Shown here: piece after piece, positions 1 through 10,985 of the stretch
Numbering within the stretch: position 1 is the stretch's first letter
Layout of the letters: each line of letters begins with the position of its first letter
From: Escarpia spicata
Taxonomy: Eukaryota; Annelida; Polychaeta; Sabellida; Siboglinidae
NCBI GenBank assembly: GCA_963995525.1
Contig: OZ023216.1
Span: 41,326,346-41,390,345, forward strand
Reading direction: 5' to 3'
DNA length: 64,000 bases
Position numbers and translations under genes: made by a program
Notes under the pieces: model-generated
The model's database searches: none
Told to the model about the DNA's origin: nothing
What the model saw: only the letters and a program-made list of their open reading frames with translations

Positions 1-690
1 TATATCTAAATTATTACCACACTAAATCTATAAAACTATTGCGACATCCATGCTTTGGCTGAGAACATCCGAGTTCGGCAATGAAAGAACAAGAATATTA
101 TTGTTATCGCTGACATTGTATGCTTGATAGGAGGGAACTTGAGCCTGTAACCAAACCCTTAGGAAGTCTCTCCCACTTGCGACACAATCCATTCACATTT
201 CAAATGCATATCTGTCACACGGGCTTTATTAATCCCCAAACCTGAATGGCCATCAGCTGAGGAAGACAGCTGCATTCTCAAAGACAACGTCTCTTTATTT
301 GCAACTCAGCGAGTGGTAGAATGAAACTTTCGGGGAATTAATTCCAGGAATTCTTTGTTTGTTACTTGAGTTGTCATGTTCATTGTGTGAGCTCAGCTGT
401 CTGGCTCCTACACAAGGACAGCAGGGATCTTGGCACAGTTGTCACTGCCCACACACTTATTGGAGACGGAAATAGATGAAAGAAGAACCAGGTCTGTGGT
501 CCTCTTTGTTTGAGACAGCCGTCGTTGAACTTAATTGTGTTGTTTTGTGGATGGACACTATGGGAAATGATACTGACCTATTCACCAGCGAGAGTACACA
601 TTGATCTATGTTTTAGATATACTTGTTGTTTTTATTATTTTATTTAAATGTTTATCTGAGAGTACTGCATGACGCTTTATGTGCAACCGA
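1..690. other. no gene seen
   Basis: AT-rich non-coding DNA. No open frame with coding character, no repeat array and no recognisable transposon. It lies downstream (in minus-strand sense) of the last exon found for the RCC1-repeat gene, so it could hold its 3' end or UTR, but nothing shows this. Confidence 0.5.
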
Positions 691-890
691 CCATGCACCA
701 TGATAGTCAGAGACACATTTAACCATGCACTATGACATCCAGTGACATTCAACCATGCACTATGACATATGATCACATTCAACCATGCACTATGACATCC
801 AGCCCCACAATCAATGATACACTATGACATCCACAACCATTCACTATGACATCTGGCCACATTCAACCATGCACTATGACATCTGCAGTA
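690..890. repeat. degenerate minisatellite, about 30-35 bp unit
   Basis: The phrase CAACCATGCACTATGACAT recurs about six times at roughly 30-35 bp spacing, with variable filler between copies. It is a small, irregular tandem array and has no coding character. Confidence 0.7.
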
Positions 891-2470
891 CGATACTGAG
901 CCATGACTCCACCACAGCCAGCAGGAAAAGCCCAAAGGAATCAAAGAACCATGTCACTGCAAATCCACAAGCTAATAATTTCATTTAGGGAAATCAATGG
1001 TAATGAATTACAGCCGATAAACCACTACGAATGTCTCCGGAGGGCGCAGAATTCTACGTGATATACGGACATCTGCTTAGTGTTTCCTACTCTCCTAGTA
1101 GGACAGTGGTGCTGAGACCGGATAAGAAGAACGGTGGCCAAGTCTTCGCTTATCAAGGGCTTTCCTCTCTCACGTGTCTTAAGCCTACAATTTCAAAATG
1201 TTTAATCAAGCATGCTGATGTCAGGGTTTGGTCACTCACACTTAGTTTCGTTTTCAGGTATTGATTTTTACATAAAAAGCAACACATAAATGAGACTGAA
1301 ATGTTGCTCTCCGTTTTCGAGATTTTCAAGGTTGAAGAGTAAATAAAAAAGTGAAAGTAGGTGTCACCAGGGGCATGAGAGAGGGTAGTCTGGGGGGGGG
1401 GACACAAAAACCTATCGAAATTGTTTTGCTCAATGCATCGCGGTGACTTCAGTCACTGGGGCACATTCAAAAGGGTCTAGGGGGTAAACAGTCACGTGGG
1501 CCCGTATAAAAAGGTCTGGGGGCATGCCAAATGTCTAGGGGGCACTTGCGCCCCAGACCTCCCTAGACACACTTATGATCACATAGAAGAATGCAGTGAT
1601 GTAAAAACTTAGAAAATCATTGATGACCTTAAATGGATTAATTAATTAACTCTGATTTATCATGCATGTCAATGTTCTTGGATTGATGGTGCAGATTACG
1701 TTGTTTGTTTTAAGACATGTCCTGCTTTTAGGATTGTGGTATGGATTACCACGGTGTATGTAATTTATATCTCATTAATTGAGTAGTGGAGACAATGTGG
1801 ATTATTACACAGACAGCATAGGTCACCTCGGGATGTATTTGGAATAAATAAATTGGAAACACAAATAAATACTCCTACAAGTGATTAATAAGATAAATAC
1901 AGATCAGCCAGTTAAAGCAATGCACAATGTCCTGGAAAGAAAGGGGTGATCTCATCAGGTTTAGCTGGCTTCAGTACCTGCTGTCTTAACTGCAAACTTC
2001 TTTCTATCTTCAATTCCCATGGGGAGTCTGCAGATTAAAGTCCCCACCTCAATTAAATTAGCACATAATGAACTGGGGTTGTTGTTATTAAAACGTGTTG
2101 CGTTTGAATAGTTTGTAAGTAATGTGCGCAGCCAGATTAAAAACTCTGTTAAAGCAGACCATCAAAGTGATTTATTTTGATCAGGAGAATTTGCGAAAGT
2201 ATGAAAAACCTTATGCAATTGCATATATAATTATACAGAGCCAGTGTAACAGTCTACTTTACATGGACAGTTTACCCTGGACATCTCCCCCTCTGTCACC
2301 ATGCGGAGCAACAGGGGGCTTAGATAGTTCAGTGCCTTCAGGATAGTGTTGTTTTTTGCTACTTGGCTGGTTGATCTTGATTAACTCCAACGTTTAAATG
2401 TATGAATTTATTTCAGTTGATTAGTATATGACAGTGTGAAACATAAACTGCATTTAGATATATATATTTT
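891..2470. other. no gene seen; G-rich patch at 1390-1560
   Basis: Mostly AT-rich single-copy-looking DNA. Around 1390-1560 there are several copies of a TCTAGGGGGCA-like phrase and a partly complementary CAGACCTCCCTAGA, so this patch may be the degraded end of a repeat. The short open frame at 1031-1264 has no recognisable domain and no convincing splice sites. Confidence 0.4.
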
Positions 2471-2533
2471 GTTTTATATCTGGAGATTTTCAGGAGGGGA
2501 AGGAGGGTAGGTTTTCTGTATATAAGAACTTAC

Positions 2534-2619
2534 CTTTGCTTTTGTACTTTGTATAATTAAGGCTAAAGCTCCACATGTCAGATACAAAATTACACATAGG
2601 TAGATAAAATCAAAGTTTC
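2534..2619 (-). CDS. possible 3' exon of the RCC1-repeat gene
   Basis: On the minus strand this 86-nt segment has a good acceptor (pyrimidine-rich stretch ending TACATGTAG) and a strong donor (AAAG/GTAAGT). It lies only 79 nt beyond the donor of the 860-nt exon. Spliced to that exon (phase 0) it adds nine codons and then a TGA/TAA-type stop, which would end the protein. If the 79-nt intron is instead retained, the upstream frame stays open and this segment reads as a strongly hydrophobic stretch (FIYLCVILYLTCGALALII). I see the splice sites. Which outcome is used is inference, and the segment could be a chance pair of sites. Confidence 0.3.
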
Positions 2620-2698
2620 CTACATGTAGAGTGAGGGCTGAAGTTTGATGATATTTTGAAATAATCCCTGAATCAGACCTACAACATAACACACTCAC

Positions 2699-3558
2699 CT
2701 CCATCGCAGCAAGGTTGTGATATTTCAACTTTTTGCCACTAGGTGGCACCTGTCCGAGTGGGCGGGCTCGAAGGCGTGGCCGATTCCACATGACCGTAAC
2801 CCCTGACCGTCCTTGGCAAGTGTCCGTAGAATGACCGGTGTCCAAGCCAATGACCGTGTGATGTCTCTGTAGTTGCAACAACTTGTTGGCCCGCTGTGAG
2901 AAGTCGGATATGATCTCCACGATGTCCATCGGTTTGTTGGAGACCATCGATGGCTCTCGTGGTAAAACAAACCTATTGGCATACGATGTGCTACTCTGCA
3001 CGGTGTGATTGGTCGGTCTGGGGTCACGTGAAACGGTGCTGCGAACGCCAGCAGAATTAGCAGCAGTGATGAGCTTAACCGGTGATGTCACCAACAACTG
3101 TCTTGTCCTGTCACACAAAGTTCTGTCATCACCGCCGTCATGTGACAACGGCTCGTCATGTTCAATAGGAGACAACAAGATGTCTTTCTGAGGTTTCACT
3201 GATGACCGTCTCTCATCAACGTGAGTCATTCCAATGTCTGACCTGTGGTGCGGTTCGATCTTTGACCTCTGTCCATACACAGTGGCCGAATCTATAACAT
3301 TGTCACCAACACCCTGGAGAGTCTGACCATTCACTGATGATACCACATTGTCGTCTTCACCCTCGAGAGATGACAATGATTTCACATAATCTTTATCAGT
3401 GTCTTCTGTGGTGTCTTTGCCGTGTGTCATATCCCACGGCGCCATTTTGTAGTGACAAACATCACCACATAACTCTGTTACACCGACTGACCTGACATTA
3501 TTTCTTGACCTCTGACCTTTGCACTCTTCACCCATCTCTAAGATTTTGCGATTGGGTT
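2699..3558 (-). CDS. large exon, disordered C-terminal region of RCC1-repeat gene
   Basis: Minus-strand exon of 860 nt. The acceptor is TTCCATTTCTTTCAG, directly before base 3558. The donor is ATGGAG/GTGAGT, with last exon base 2699. One frame is open throughout. It starts after two nucleotides of a split codon (phase 1) and ends on a codon boundary. The product (about 286 residues) is rich in Asp, Ser, Thr, Arg and His and has no recognisable fold, apart from a likely helix around SDFSQRANKLLQLQRHH. This looks like a regulatory or linker tail. It is assigned to the RCC1-repeat gene because it is on the same strand and its start phase equals the end phase of the RCC1 exons, but the acidic exon at 19.4 kb ends in phase 0, so another exon must lie between. 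It could also belong to a separate gene. Confidence 0.6.
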
Positions 3559-5540
3559 CTGAAAGAAATGGAACATCAAATTCTAGAATGTCTTAAAAAT
3601 GGTTGATTAGGAAGGATACCAAGTGAAAGGAACATCATAAGAGTGACCAATGACTGAATTCATTTAAATGTTTGAAGAAATAAAGAAATGTTTAACATTC
3701 ATAGGTGTCAATGTTGCTTCTTACTAAACAGTTGAAAATACAAAATGTTCTCCTGGGTGCTGCTTTTTGGATGAAACATCACACTTTTTTTAACTTTCAA
3801 AAACATATTTATGATAACCGATCCGTTTGTTACAAAGAAGACGATTCTATGCATACGTTATTTCTATGGTCTGAAGTGATATAACATTTATTTTTCTTGT
3901 GCAAGTGTTCACCCTGAGAAAGAACAACAAATCGGGAACATGTAAAAACAAAATGTCACGCTAAAAATTGATGGTAGTTGAGTTGTGTAGGCTGTTCCCT
4001 TGCTTCCCACAGGCAGATGTTGATGCATATGAACACTCCATTCCACAAAGACGTTTCATGGCAGCTTTATGAGCCTGCACACAATGGTTTGCGTGCAAGA
4101 GGTGGAGAAACCTTAATAATTAATTTCAATAAGTATTTACAAACGGTCCAATTAAGACAACGGTAAATTAAATGTTTTTCGCATACTTCATTCAGCTTCG
4201 ATCGTTTTCTGTGTTTTCTTTCTGTTATTTTCCTCAGGATATTAATTTAAACGACAGTTCAGAAAAGTGGAACTTTTCTCCGGTATTCTCCAAGTTGAAT
4301 GATTGGGGCAGGATATTGCTAAATCCGTCAAGTAGCCTACTCCGCAATGCGTACGTAATCAGTGAGATTTCTCCCATGGCAACTACGGTAAAGAAGACAT
4401 GAAATATTCATGCATAACAGAGGGATAAATGTAATTTAGTGTTGACAAACACATTTGGTGCCAAGCGCTGCACAGCATGCAATAACTGCTGAAGTACGCG
4501 CAGACATGCAACGTTAGACACAGGCGTGCAAACATCATTCACATGAGCACACGCACAGCATGTGATCCAGTCAATGTTGACCTTTGTGTGTGACGTGTGC
4601 AAAGCATGTGACTATTCCGCCGTAGAAACACGCAAAACGAGAAATATCTATCTTCATTTGCTGTAATGATGCATGTTTGCAGCCGTATTTCGCATGAATA
4701 TGTGCGGCGCAGATATGAATATCGGCGATGATTTGTGGCAATGAGCTGCACGCTGTGGAAAAATCTATTTTCATGCATGGCCTGAGAGATGGGTTACTGT
4801 TTGTGTGTGCACGTGCATGCATGCATGTTGTGCAGGATGTGGGCTGATTCTGTTTTTATCAAATGTTTTGTATATTAAAATTTCAAATAAAAATCACCGA
4901 AAACATGCACAACATATGAACCCTAAAACCGTCTAGGAAACCGTAACCAATATGGGATTTTGAAGAAAAAAAAATAGTGCTACTTTTCCTCTGAGTGGTC
5001 GTTAATGAACCTCTGAAAGTTTGGAGAAGATAAACACGCAAATGCATGCACATTTGCACACGCACATTTCACTGAGATACCAGGGAACATGCAAACAATA
5101 CCTGGAGAGTCTCTAGGAATTTCTGGTGTTGGTGCATAAAACTCGGCAAGGCTCATAGACGTTCTTTCCCTAACCACAGCCCTGTGTCCCCTGCTGCTCC
5201 CGGCACTGGAAACTGACTGCGCCTACAACCGGGAGAAACATTCATTGCTCGAGTGTTTTTACAAAACGCAGATAACAAAATAAGACGCGCATACGAAAAG
5301 TGCCACGTGAATACTCTCCTGGTCTGGAGTTGTCCCATGCCAGGGTTAAACCCACTGGGAAATTATTATTATTATAATATATACGGAACGAATGATAACA
5401 CGGACGCATCTTTAGAGAAATGTTTATATGCACAAAACCCAGGCCTGTTCTGGCAATGCCTCTGCCATTGCACTAAAATTAGATCAAAATGTCATATTAT
5501 AAACATTAATATAAATTAATACAAAATGGCAATCATTATA
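3559..5540. other. no gene seen
   Basis: AT-rich sequence, probably intronic if the minus-strand gene model holds. There are scattered short GCATGC-rich stretches (4440-4830, 5040-5070), but no exon with both splice sites and an open frame was found. Confidence 0.45.
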
Positions 5541-5543
5541 AAA

Positions 5544-5868
5544 GTTCTTATATAGTGCGGTATCAAGTCACTACGACTGCTCCGAGTACTTTACACTTTA
5601 CTTCCTGGCACACCTGTTCATTTGAACACCATCTAGACTTCTCTGGGAAGCATTCAGCCATACTGCAAGTAATACACAAAGACTATTCACACACAAATAT
5701 CAACCACTGTCTGTAGCCAGGTACTCATTCATACAGCTGAGTGAACTGGTGCGATGTGGAGAGATTAACATATCCACTTTGAGGTTAAATGCAGCAACAA
5801 GAGTGTTTGAACCGGGAATCTCTCGAATGAGAGGCCAAAGCTCTATCACTATGCCACCGTGCCCCAAT
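5544..5868 (-). mobile_element. tRNA-derived SINE, family A, copy 1
   Basis: Read on the minus strand, it begins with a tRNA-like head (5868 down to about 5800). This has an A-box-like GGCATAGTGATAGAG and a B-box-like GGTTCAAACAC, the internal promoter layout of RNA polymerase III genes. A conserved body follows (phrases CAGCTGAGTGAACTG, GCCAGGTACTCATTCATACAG and CTTCTCTGGGAAGCATTCAG on the plus strand). It ends in an AAAGTGTAAAG...CTATATAAGAAC tail of the type shared with LINE 3' ends. It is nearly full length and diverged, with no visible intact target-site duplication. Confidence 0.75.
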
Positions 5869-6176
5869 AATTACCGACTGGAAATCATATACCACAATCA
5901 ATGCAATAGATCTATGTAATAAAATAGGATCACACTAAAATATTATGTTCATAAAGCTACTATTTTATTCCCATCTGTCATACATCCAAGTCAACATGGC
6001 CTGGATTTCAAGGGTGACTCCAGCTCAACTGGAAGCTCAGAGAACATAATCACATTCAAGAAAAAATATTTACTGCAACAATGCAGGATATAATGTAATT
6101 GTGACAGAATTACATTTCAGACACTGTAACTGAACTTAACTTGTAATGCTATGTTACTGGCTGTGTAATCATAGTA

Positions 6177-6617
6177 ATGGGCTGGACAGTTACACTACGA
6201 GTGGGACTGCCTTTTCTGTCGAAAACTCAAGTGTTGGGCAAAGGTACCAGATGTGTGCTTTCTTGCACGATCCCAGCACTGGATAATCATTTAAGCGATG
6301 GGATGGCTGAAGGCAGACTGTTGAGCCCTGTCCGAGCATTGCGATTCTACCTGGAAAGGTCGATGCCATGGAGGAAGAACAAACGTCTCCTCTTTGTTTC
6401 TTTCAAACCAGAACATAAACCAGATATTGTTCCATCCACAATCTCTGGTTGGATTCGCAAAACCATTATGGAGTGTTATGCACAATCCCCTACTACTCTC
6501 CTTGAGTACCATTGGGTTAAGGCGCACCAGGTACGATCTATGGCTGCCTCCCTTGCATTCCACAGATCATTAGAGGTAGCTTTGTCTATCCATTCATCTA
6601 TATTCTGCACCTTGTGA
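6177..6617 (+). pseudogene. DIRS-type tyrosine recombinase fragment
   Basis: A 146-codon open frame whose second half resembles the C-terminal catalytic part of the tyrosine recombinases of DIRS-order retrotransposons. Family-typical phrases are SPVRALRFYLERS, RLLFVSFKPEHKPDI, STISGWIRKTI and KAHQVRSMAASLAFHR. The last corresponds to the His-x-x-Arg catalytic block. These enzymes insert the circular cDNA by site-specific recombination. The usual C-terminal Trp and catalytic Tyr region is not recognisable in this frame (it ends IHSSIFCTL), and no reverse transcriptase or RNase H region is visible upstream. It is therefore a truncated, inactive remnant. Confidence 0.7.
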
Positions 6618-6908
6618 AGCGACGGAGCCAGGCTATGTCTGTGTTAGGCTGTAAATTCTATATTTTTAGAATAAAAATATGTATTTACAAGTAACATACT
6701 TACCTGGCTCCATTGCTTCACCATATTACCCTCCCTCCTTCATGGATATCGGCAGATAACCTATCACTGTACACCCCTGTCAGCCAAGTGCAAGAAGGGG
6801 TGATTCTGTGAAGGTGGTGGGAGCTGCAGGGAGGGGCCTTGTTTCATTTTGGGGGAGCAACTTGGGCGCAGCCAAGTGTATTGCATTTTGTGAAGCAACG
6901 GAGCCAGG
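6614..6908. repeat. inverted and direct copies of a 19-bp motif at the DIRS remnant
   Basis: GTGAAGCGACGGAGCCAGG at 6614-6632 is followed by its near-perfect inverse at 6703-6721 (17 of 19 positions) and by a third, direct copy at 6890-6908. DIRS elements are known for inverted terminal repeats plus internal complementary segments used in circularisation. The position directly after the recombinase frame suggests these are that element's terminal parts, but the assignment is inference. Confidence 0.55.
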
Positions 6909-8312
6909 CTAAAGCCCGACATTGTTTGGAATGTAGAATTGGAGGAAAAATGAATAGACCTCTGGCAGGACAGGCCTTGTTTGTTCGATGCAACGACCAA
7001 AGAATACAGTAACAGAGATCTGAAGGCCAGCGCCTGGGAGGAAGAGGGGACAGAGCTGATTATTCCTGGTACGTGATAAGTTTGAGCAAATGTCCACGTT
7101 TCTTACTGTAATGTTAAATAAGCGCCTAGCTCTTGCGTTTCTTTGTCACCAAGTGTCTGCGTTTGAAGTGTTGGGTGTTCTTCGCTAGGGTCCGTGTATC
7201 GATTACCCTGTAGGAATTTGAACATCACCTCTCTGATTCTATCTGAACCTCTCGGTAACCCACATTTTGAGCAGCATATAATACTTTGTGTTTGTAGATT
7301 TCTAACTGTGTATATATATATATATACTGGCATTTTCTGCCAGTGGTCCTCAATTTCGTTGTATGCAATAGGACAAATCGATTTAACAATATCATAATAA
7401 TCATATCTGGAAAAGAACGTAACTTTGGTTTTAATTTTTGTACTTTTTCATGAAAATTTTCCATATTCTATTATTAATGACATATATTTTTACCAACCTT
7501 ATTATTTATATTATAGGTGGCTTGCATGAGATGATAATTCGGCGAATTTTAGCACAGCGAAATTAACGGATATTACAGCATATGAAAAAATGTTGGAGCA
7601 AGGATCAATCTTTTAAATAATTTTCGTGAAGTCATAATTCGTGGAGTCAGAGCTATTTGTTCATATGAGGAGTACTACACAAAAGTTTACCATAAAACAT
7701 GCACCTTTTACATGAGATCGGCCATTTGTTTTATTTTCTCTTGCAGCGTCAGAAGTGACACGACAGGCCAACTCCCTGCGTGCCCATTAACAAGGGTTCT
7801 CCGCTTACCAAGAAGTGGTAGTGGCGACTGCAATATATAGTCACATCATATCGTATCCTCAAATTTCATGGCCTCCAGGTGCTAGCCTTTTCCCGGCCTA
7901 GTCCAGGAATGTTTTACGAATTCCCGTATATTTCAGTATTGCTACATTACGTTCGTATTACAGACATCCCTCAACGTTGAACGAAATTAATCCGTTCACG
8001 GGACGATGACAATTTGAAGTGTACTACCAGTGTGAACGTAAACATGGAAAATAACAAAATGCATAATTGTGATCATTGTGCTTTAACACATTTCATACAC
8101 AGCACCAAAGTAGACGCGATGGCCTCCAACGACTATGTGAGAATTTATCTGCATATATACAAGATGTGCATTTCAGTTACTGCTTTCTTCATCAGAGCAT
8201 TTCGTTGGTCACTGGTGTCCAACTTTCTACGGTATCATGTTGTCCTGTCACGACACGGAACCAGCGTCGGAGCTAAAGTACTGGCAGAGCATGTTCCTAT
8301 GCGTCTTCACAG
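6909..8312. other. no gene seen; TA microsatellite at about 7312-7327
   Basis: AT-rich DNA between the DIRS and Harbinger remnants. A short TATATA run is present. Part of it (7745-7960) is less AT-rich and may be a transposon remnant, but no conserved motif could be read in any frame. Confidence 0.4.
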
Positions 8313-9008
8313 CTACTGCAACATTTCTAGACCGAGACATCGACATGCTGGCTTGCAGTCCTCTCCAGACACCACTCGGCCTTCTGTGGGACGCTCCTCG
8401 TCGACGCAGTCTGTCGACATTGTCTCCTTGCTCCTGTTCTTCAGCCTGTTGAGCAATGCCCACGAAGTATGCGCACTACATTCAACATTCTCTGGCTCAA
8501 GGGCAATTGTGGTCAAAAATATGCAGAATCTATTGGCCAGTATTCCAAGTGCGTTTTCAACCACCCTCCTGGATCGAGATAACCTGTAGTTGAACACCTT
8601 TTGCTCGCGTACAAGATTCCATCGTGAATAGGGTTTCATCAGGTTTTCTCTCAAAAGGAAAGCTTTGTTGCCAACAACCATGAGAGGACACCTTTTGTTT
8701 GTGCCGGGTAAGCAAGCTAGTGGTGGAATATCCAAACTACCCTCCTCCAGAGCACTGTCCGAAGTCGCCCCCATCTGAGATGCGGCCATTTGATCCTACA
8801 TCTGTGTACAGAAATTTGTAGTCACTGTAAACGTCAGCGATCAGAACTATGCAAAAGGAATGTTTACAGTTGAAAAACTGCGAACCGCTAAGCTTGGAAG
8901 GGTGCATGGTGATGTGTTTTCCATCAATTGCACCCAGTCAGTTGGGGAAATTCCATTTCTGGTAGAATCCATCGCTATAGCCAACCACTGTTCCTGGGTT
9001 CGGGGACA
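8313..9008 (-). pseudogene. PIF/Harbinger transposase, catalytic exon, decayed
   Basis: Minus strand, starting after a clean acceptor (TTTTTCATTCCAG before base 9008). The DDE-type nuclease fold of Harbinger/HARBI1-like transposases is recognisable in pieces across shifted frames. The first catalytic block IDGKHITMHP lies near 8950-8900 and is preceded by an in-frame stop. Next comes a VGSNGRISDGG block. After a frameshift near 8755 follow KRCPLMVVGNKAFLLRENL, MKPYSRWNLVREQKVFNYRL and SRSRRVVENALGILANRF. The Glu of the RRVVEN block is kept. In the G-D-x-A-F block the expected Asp is Asn (VGNKAF). Frameshifts, stops and the lost Asp make it inactive. Family assignment is firm because several conserved blocks occur in order. 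Confidence 0.85.
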
Positions 9009-9179
9009 CTGGAATGAAAAATAGTAATTTAGTTTATGTGAGTTATTCACACAAGTCCTGCTTTTCTGTTTTCTTTACCGCTTTCTACAGATGTGTTATC
9101 AAGGATTGTTCTTGACCAAATCCCTACATAGAAATCACTTTTAATTTTAGCAAAATTATATTATTTTTTACCAATGTCC

Positions 9180-9696
9180 ATGTCGTGCGTGTCATCTCAA
9201 TCGCAAACAGGAGTCGGACGTGGACGAAGCGAAGAAGAAACAGTGGAAAGCATCGTTCCAGTAGTAGCAGAAGAGAAGTCTGGATCCAAACATGAGACAA
9301 CAAGTCAGGGCAAGTGAGGCCCCATCAACAAAAAGACCACTGGCACAGTGAAAAATGGCACCAAAGCGTTCAAAGGACGCGATAGCAGCAAGGGAACTTG
9401 AGTTCCTAAATGAAATGGTTCAAATAATGAAAAATCCACCAGTATCAACTCCATCCCATCATCCTATAGATCAGATGTTTGCCAACTATCCGGCTACAGA
9501 ATTGGAAGAGATGACAGATCCACGCGAGAAAGCAAAATACAAAAATGCTATTCAAAACTTGGTCTTCGAGGCAAAGTACGCCAAATCACAGATGCGTGCG
9601 AGTGTACCTACACATGTGACACATGCATTCAAGGAACAACCCAGAGTCGGTGCCTTGGGGCAGATGATGTTGGAAACACAACTTCCTTTGAGCTAG
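9180..9696 (+). pseudogene. Harbinger accessory ORF with BESS-like motif
   Basis: Plus strand, divergent from the transposase. The main open frame, 9355-9696 (113 codons), contains the segment MFANYPATELEEMTDPREKA followed by an amphipathic stretch with NAIQNLVFEAKYA. This resembles the BESS protein-interaction motif found at the C-terminus of MADF/Myb-like DNA-binding proteins encoded by Harbinger elements. These partners help the transposase enter the nucleus and find element ends. A preceding short frame (9180-9317, Ser/Glu-rich, ending in a stop) probably belongs to the same ORF and is split by a frameshift. The MADF/Myb half was not found. Confidence 0.55.
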
Positions 9697-10778
9697 AACA
9701 AAACATACAGAAATGCGGCTTTTTCCACCTGATGACACTTGACTTCCATGCATCCTCCGCCACAGCAAGTCCTCCCAACAACTCAGATGCCTTCATATTG
9801 CCAGATCCAGTCGTCCTCAGTGCAGTTCACCAGCTAGGGAAGGTGACGGATGCTTGGATGGCTGACAATTAATGAAAACTGTTATCAGTGAAACACTGGC
9901 AAAGTCACCTTTGGCATTTCGTTGCTCTGATCTAAACTTGTGCCTATGCAGAGGCAGGCAAAGCTCATAAATGTGTGGTTTTTTGAAATAAGAGGTTTGT
10001 TGCTATGTAAATATACTTACTGTGTTTATGTGAATAATTAAGCTAGCGAGGATTCGTCAGAGGATATTAAGATTTTCCTATGTAATTGCCTACTGTTTAA
10101 CCAGGTTTAGTGTTTACTTGATAGTAGTTCTCGCGTAGAGCATCCAAAATCACTTAGCATATCTCCATCACAATCCCACCTATAGTAGTCGCATGCACAC
10201 AGTACAGGTAAGAAAGACTTTTGAACGATTCTCCTGCAAGATAAATTGATATGTACGTTTCTCTGTGTTTAGTATAACAAAATCTTGCTTTTGGCGACTG
10301 TCACATGATGATGCGCTTGAAGTCATAATAAAACATTGTTTTCAGCGTTAAAATGTATTGATTGCGGCTTTTGCCCTAGGAAAGTAGCACACACATTAAC
10401 ATATTTCTTAAACTCGTGATTTCCAAGCGCCGTTATAATAATAACTATCTTCCATTGGATAATAAGCGCTTGGGTGTTCCATGTTGATATAACAGTGTGT
10501 CCGCAGTACGGTGTTTTTCTTGTAAAAATTGTAAGTATTTTACTAAAATAAATTTGTCCAACAATTTTGATTGAACAGCATGATATAACTTAACTAAGTT
10601 GTAGGAAGTTACAATATGGATCTATTTTGCAAAAGGTTCTTGAGATTATTATGAAAAATAGCATATTTATATTAAGAGTGACGCTCGTTGACCGGCCCAG
10701 TATACAACTTACAAGGCGAAAATTTGATTACAAAAGAATTGTTTTGGTTTAACTAAAATTAATGTAAATTATGCTTAC

Positions 10779-10985
10779 CAGTGGCAAGCAAAAGTAGCTT
10801 GATTGCAACACGTTCGGCTAGTGGTACCCTCGCTCGCATCGTTGTATTTTGTTTTATGACGGCAGGATAAACCACGTTCACCAAATAGTTGAACACTTCC
10901 AAGTCCATTTGGAGGAGCTCACGAAATGAAACATCATTGGTCTTGCTGAACTCTTGCACAAGGTTGTTAAATGCACCTTAGTCGT
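10779..10985 (-). pseudogene. Harbinger transposase, N-terminal exon
   Basis: Minus strand. The product reads GAFNNLVQEF, then FRELLQMDLEVFNYLV, then VPLAERVAIKLLLLATG. This is the order seen in the helical N-terminal domain of Harbinger transposases, just before the catalytic domain. The exon ends in a donor (CACTG/GTAAGC, last base 10779) exactly after LLATG, where many Harbinger genes carry their intron. The matching acceptor is at 9008, giving a 1.77-kb intron that now holds the oppositely oriented accessory ORF. A TAA codon lies just upstream of GAFNN, so this copy is broken. Confidence 0.7.

Noticed and set aside
5800..5868. tRNA gene on the minus strand
   Set aside because: It is the head of a SINE that recurs elsewhere in the window, with mutated boxes.
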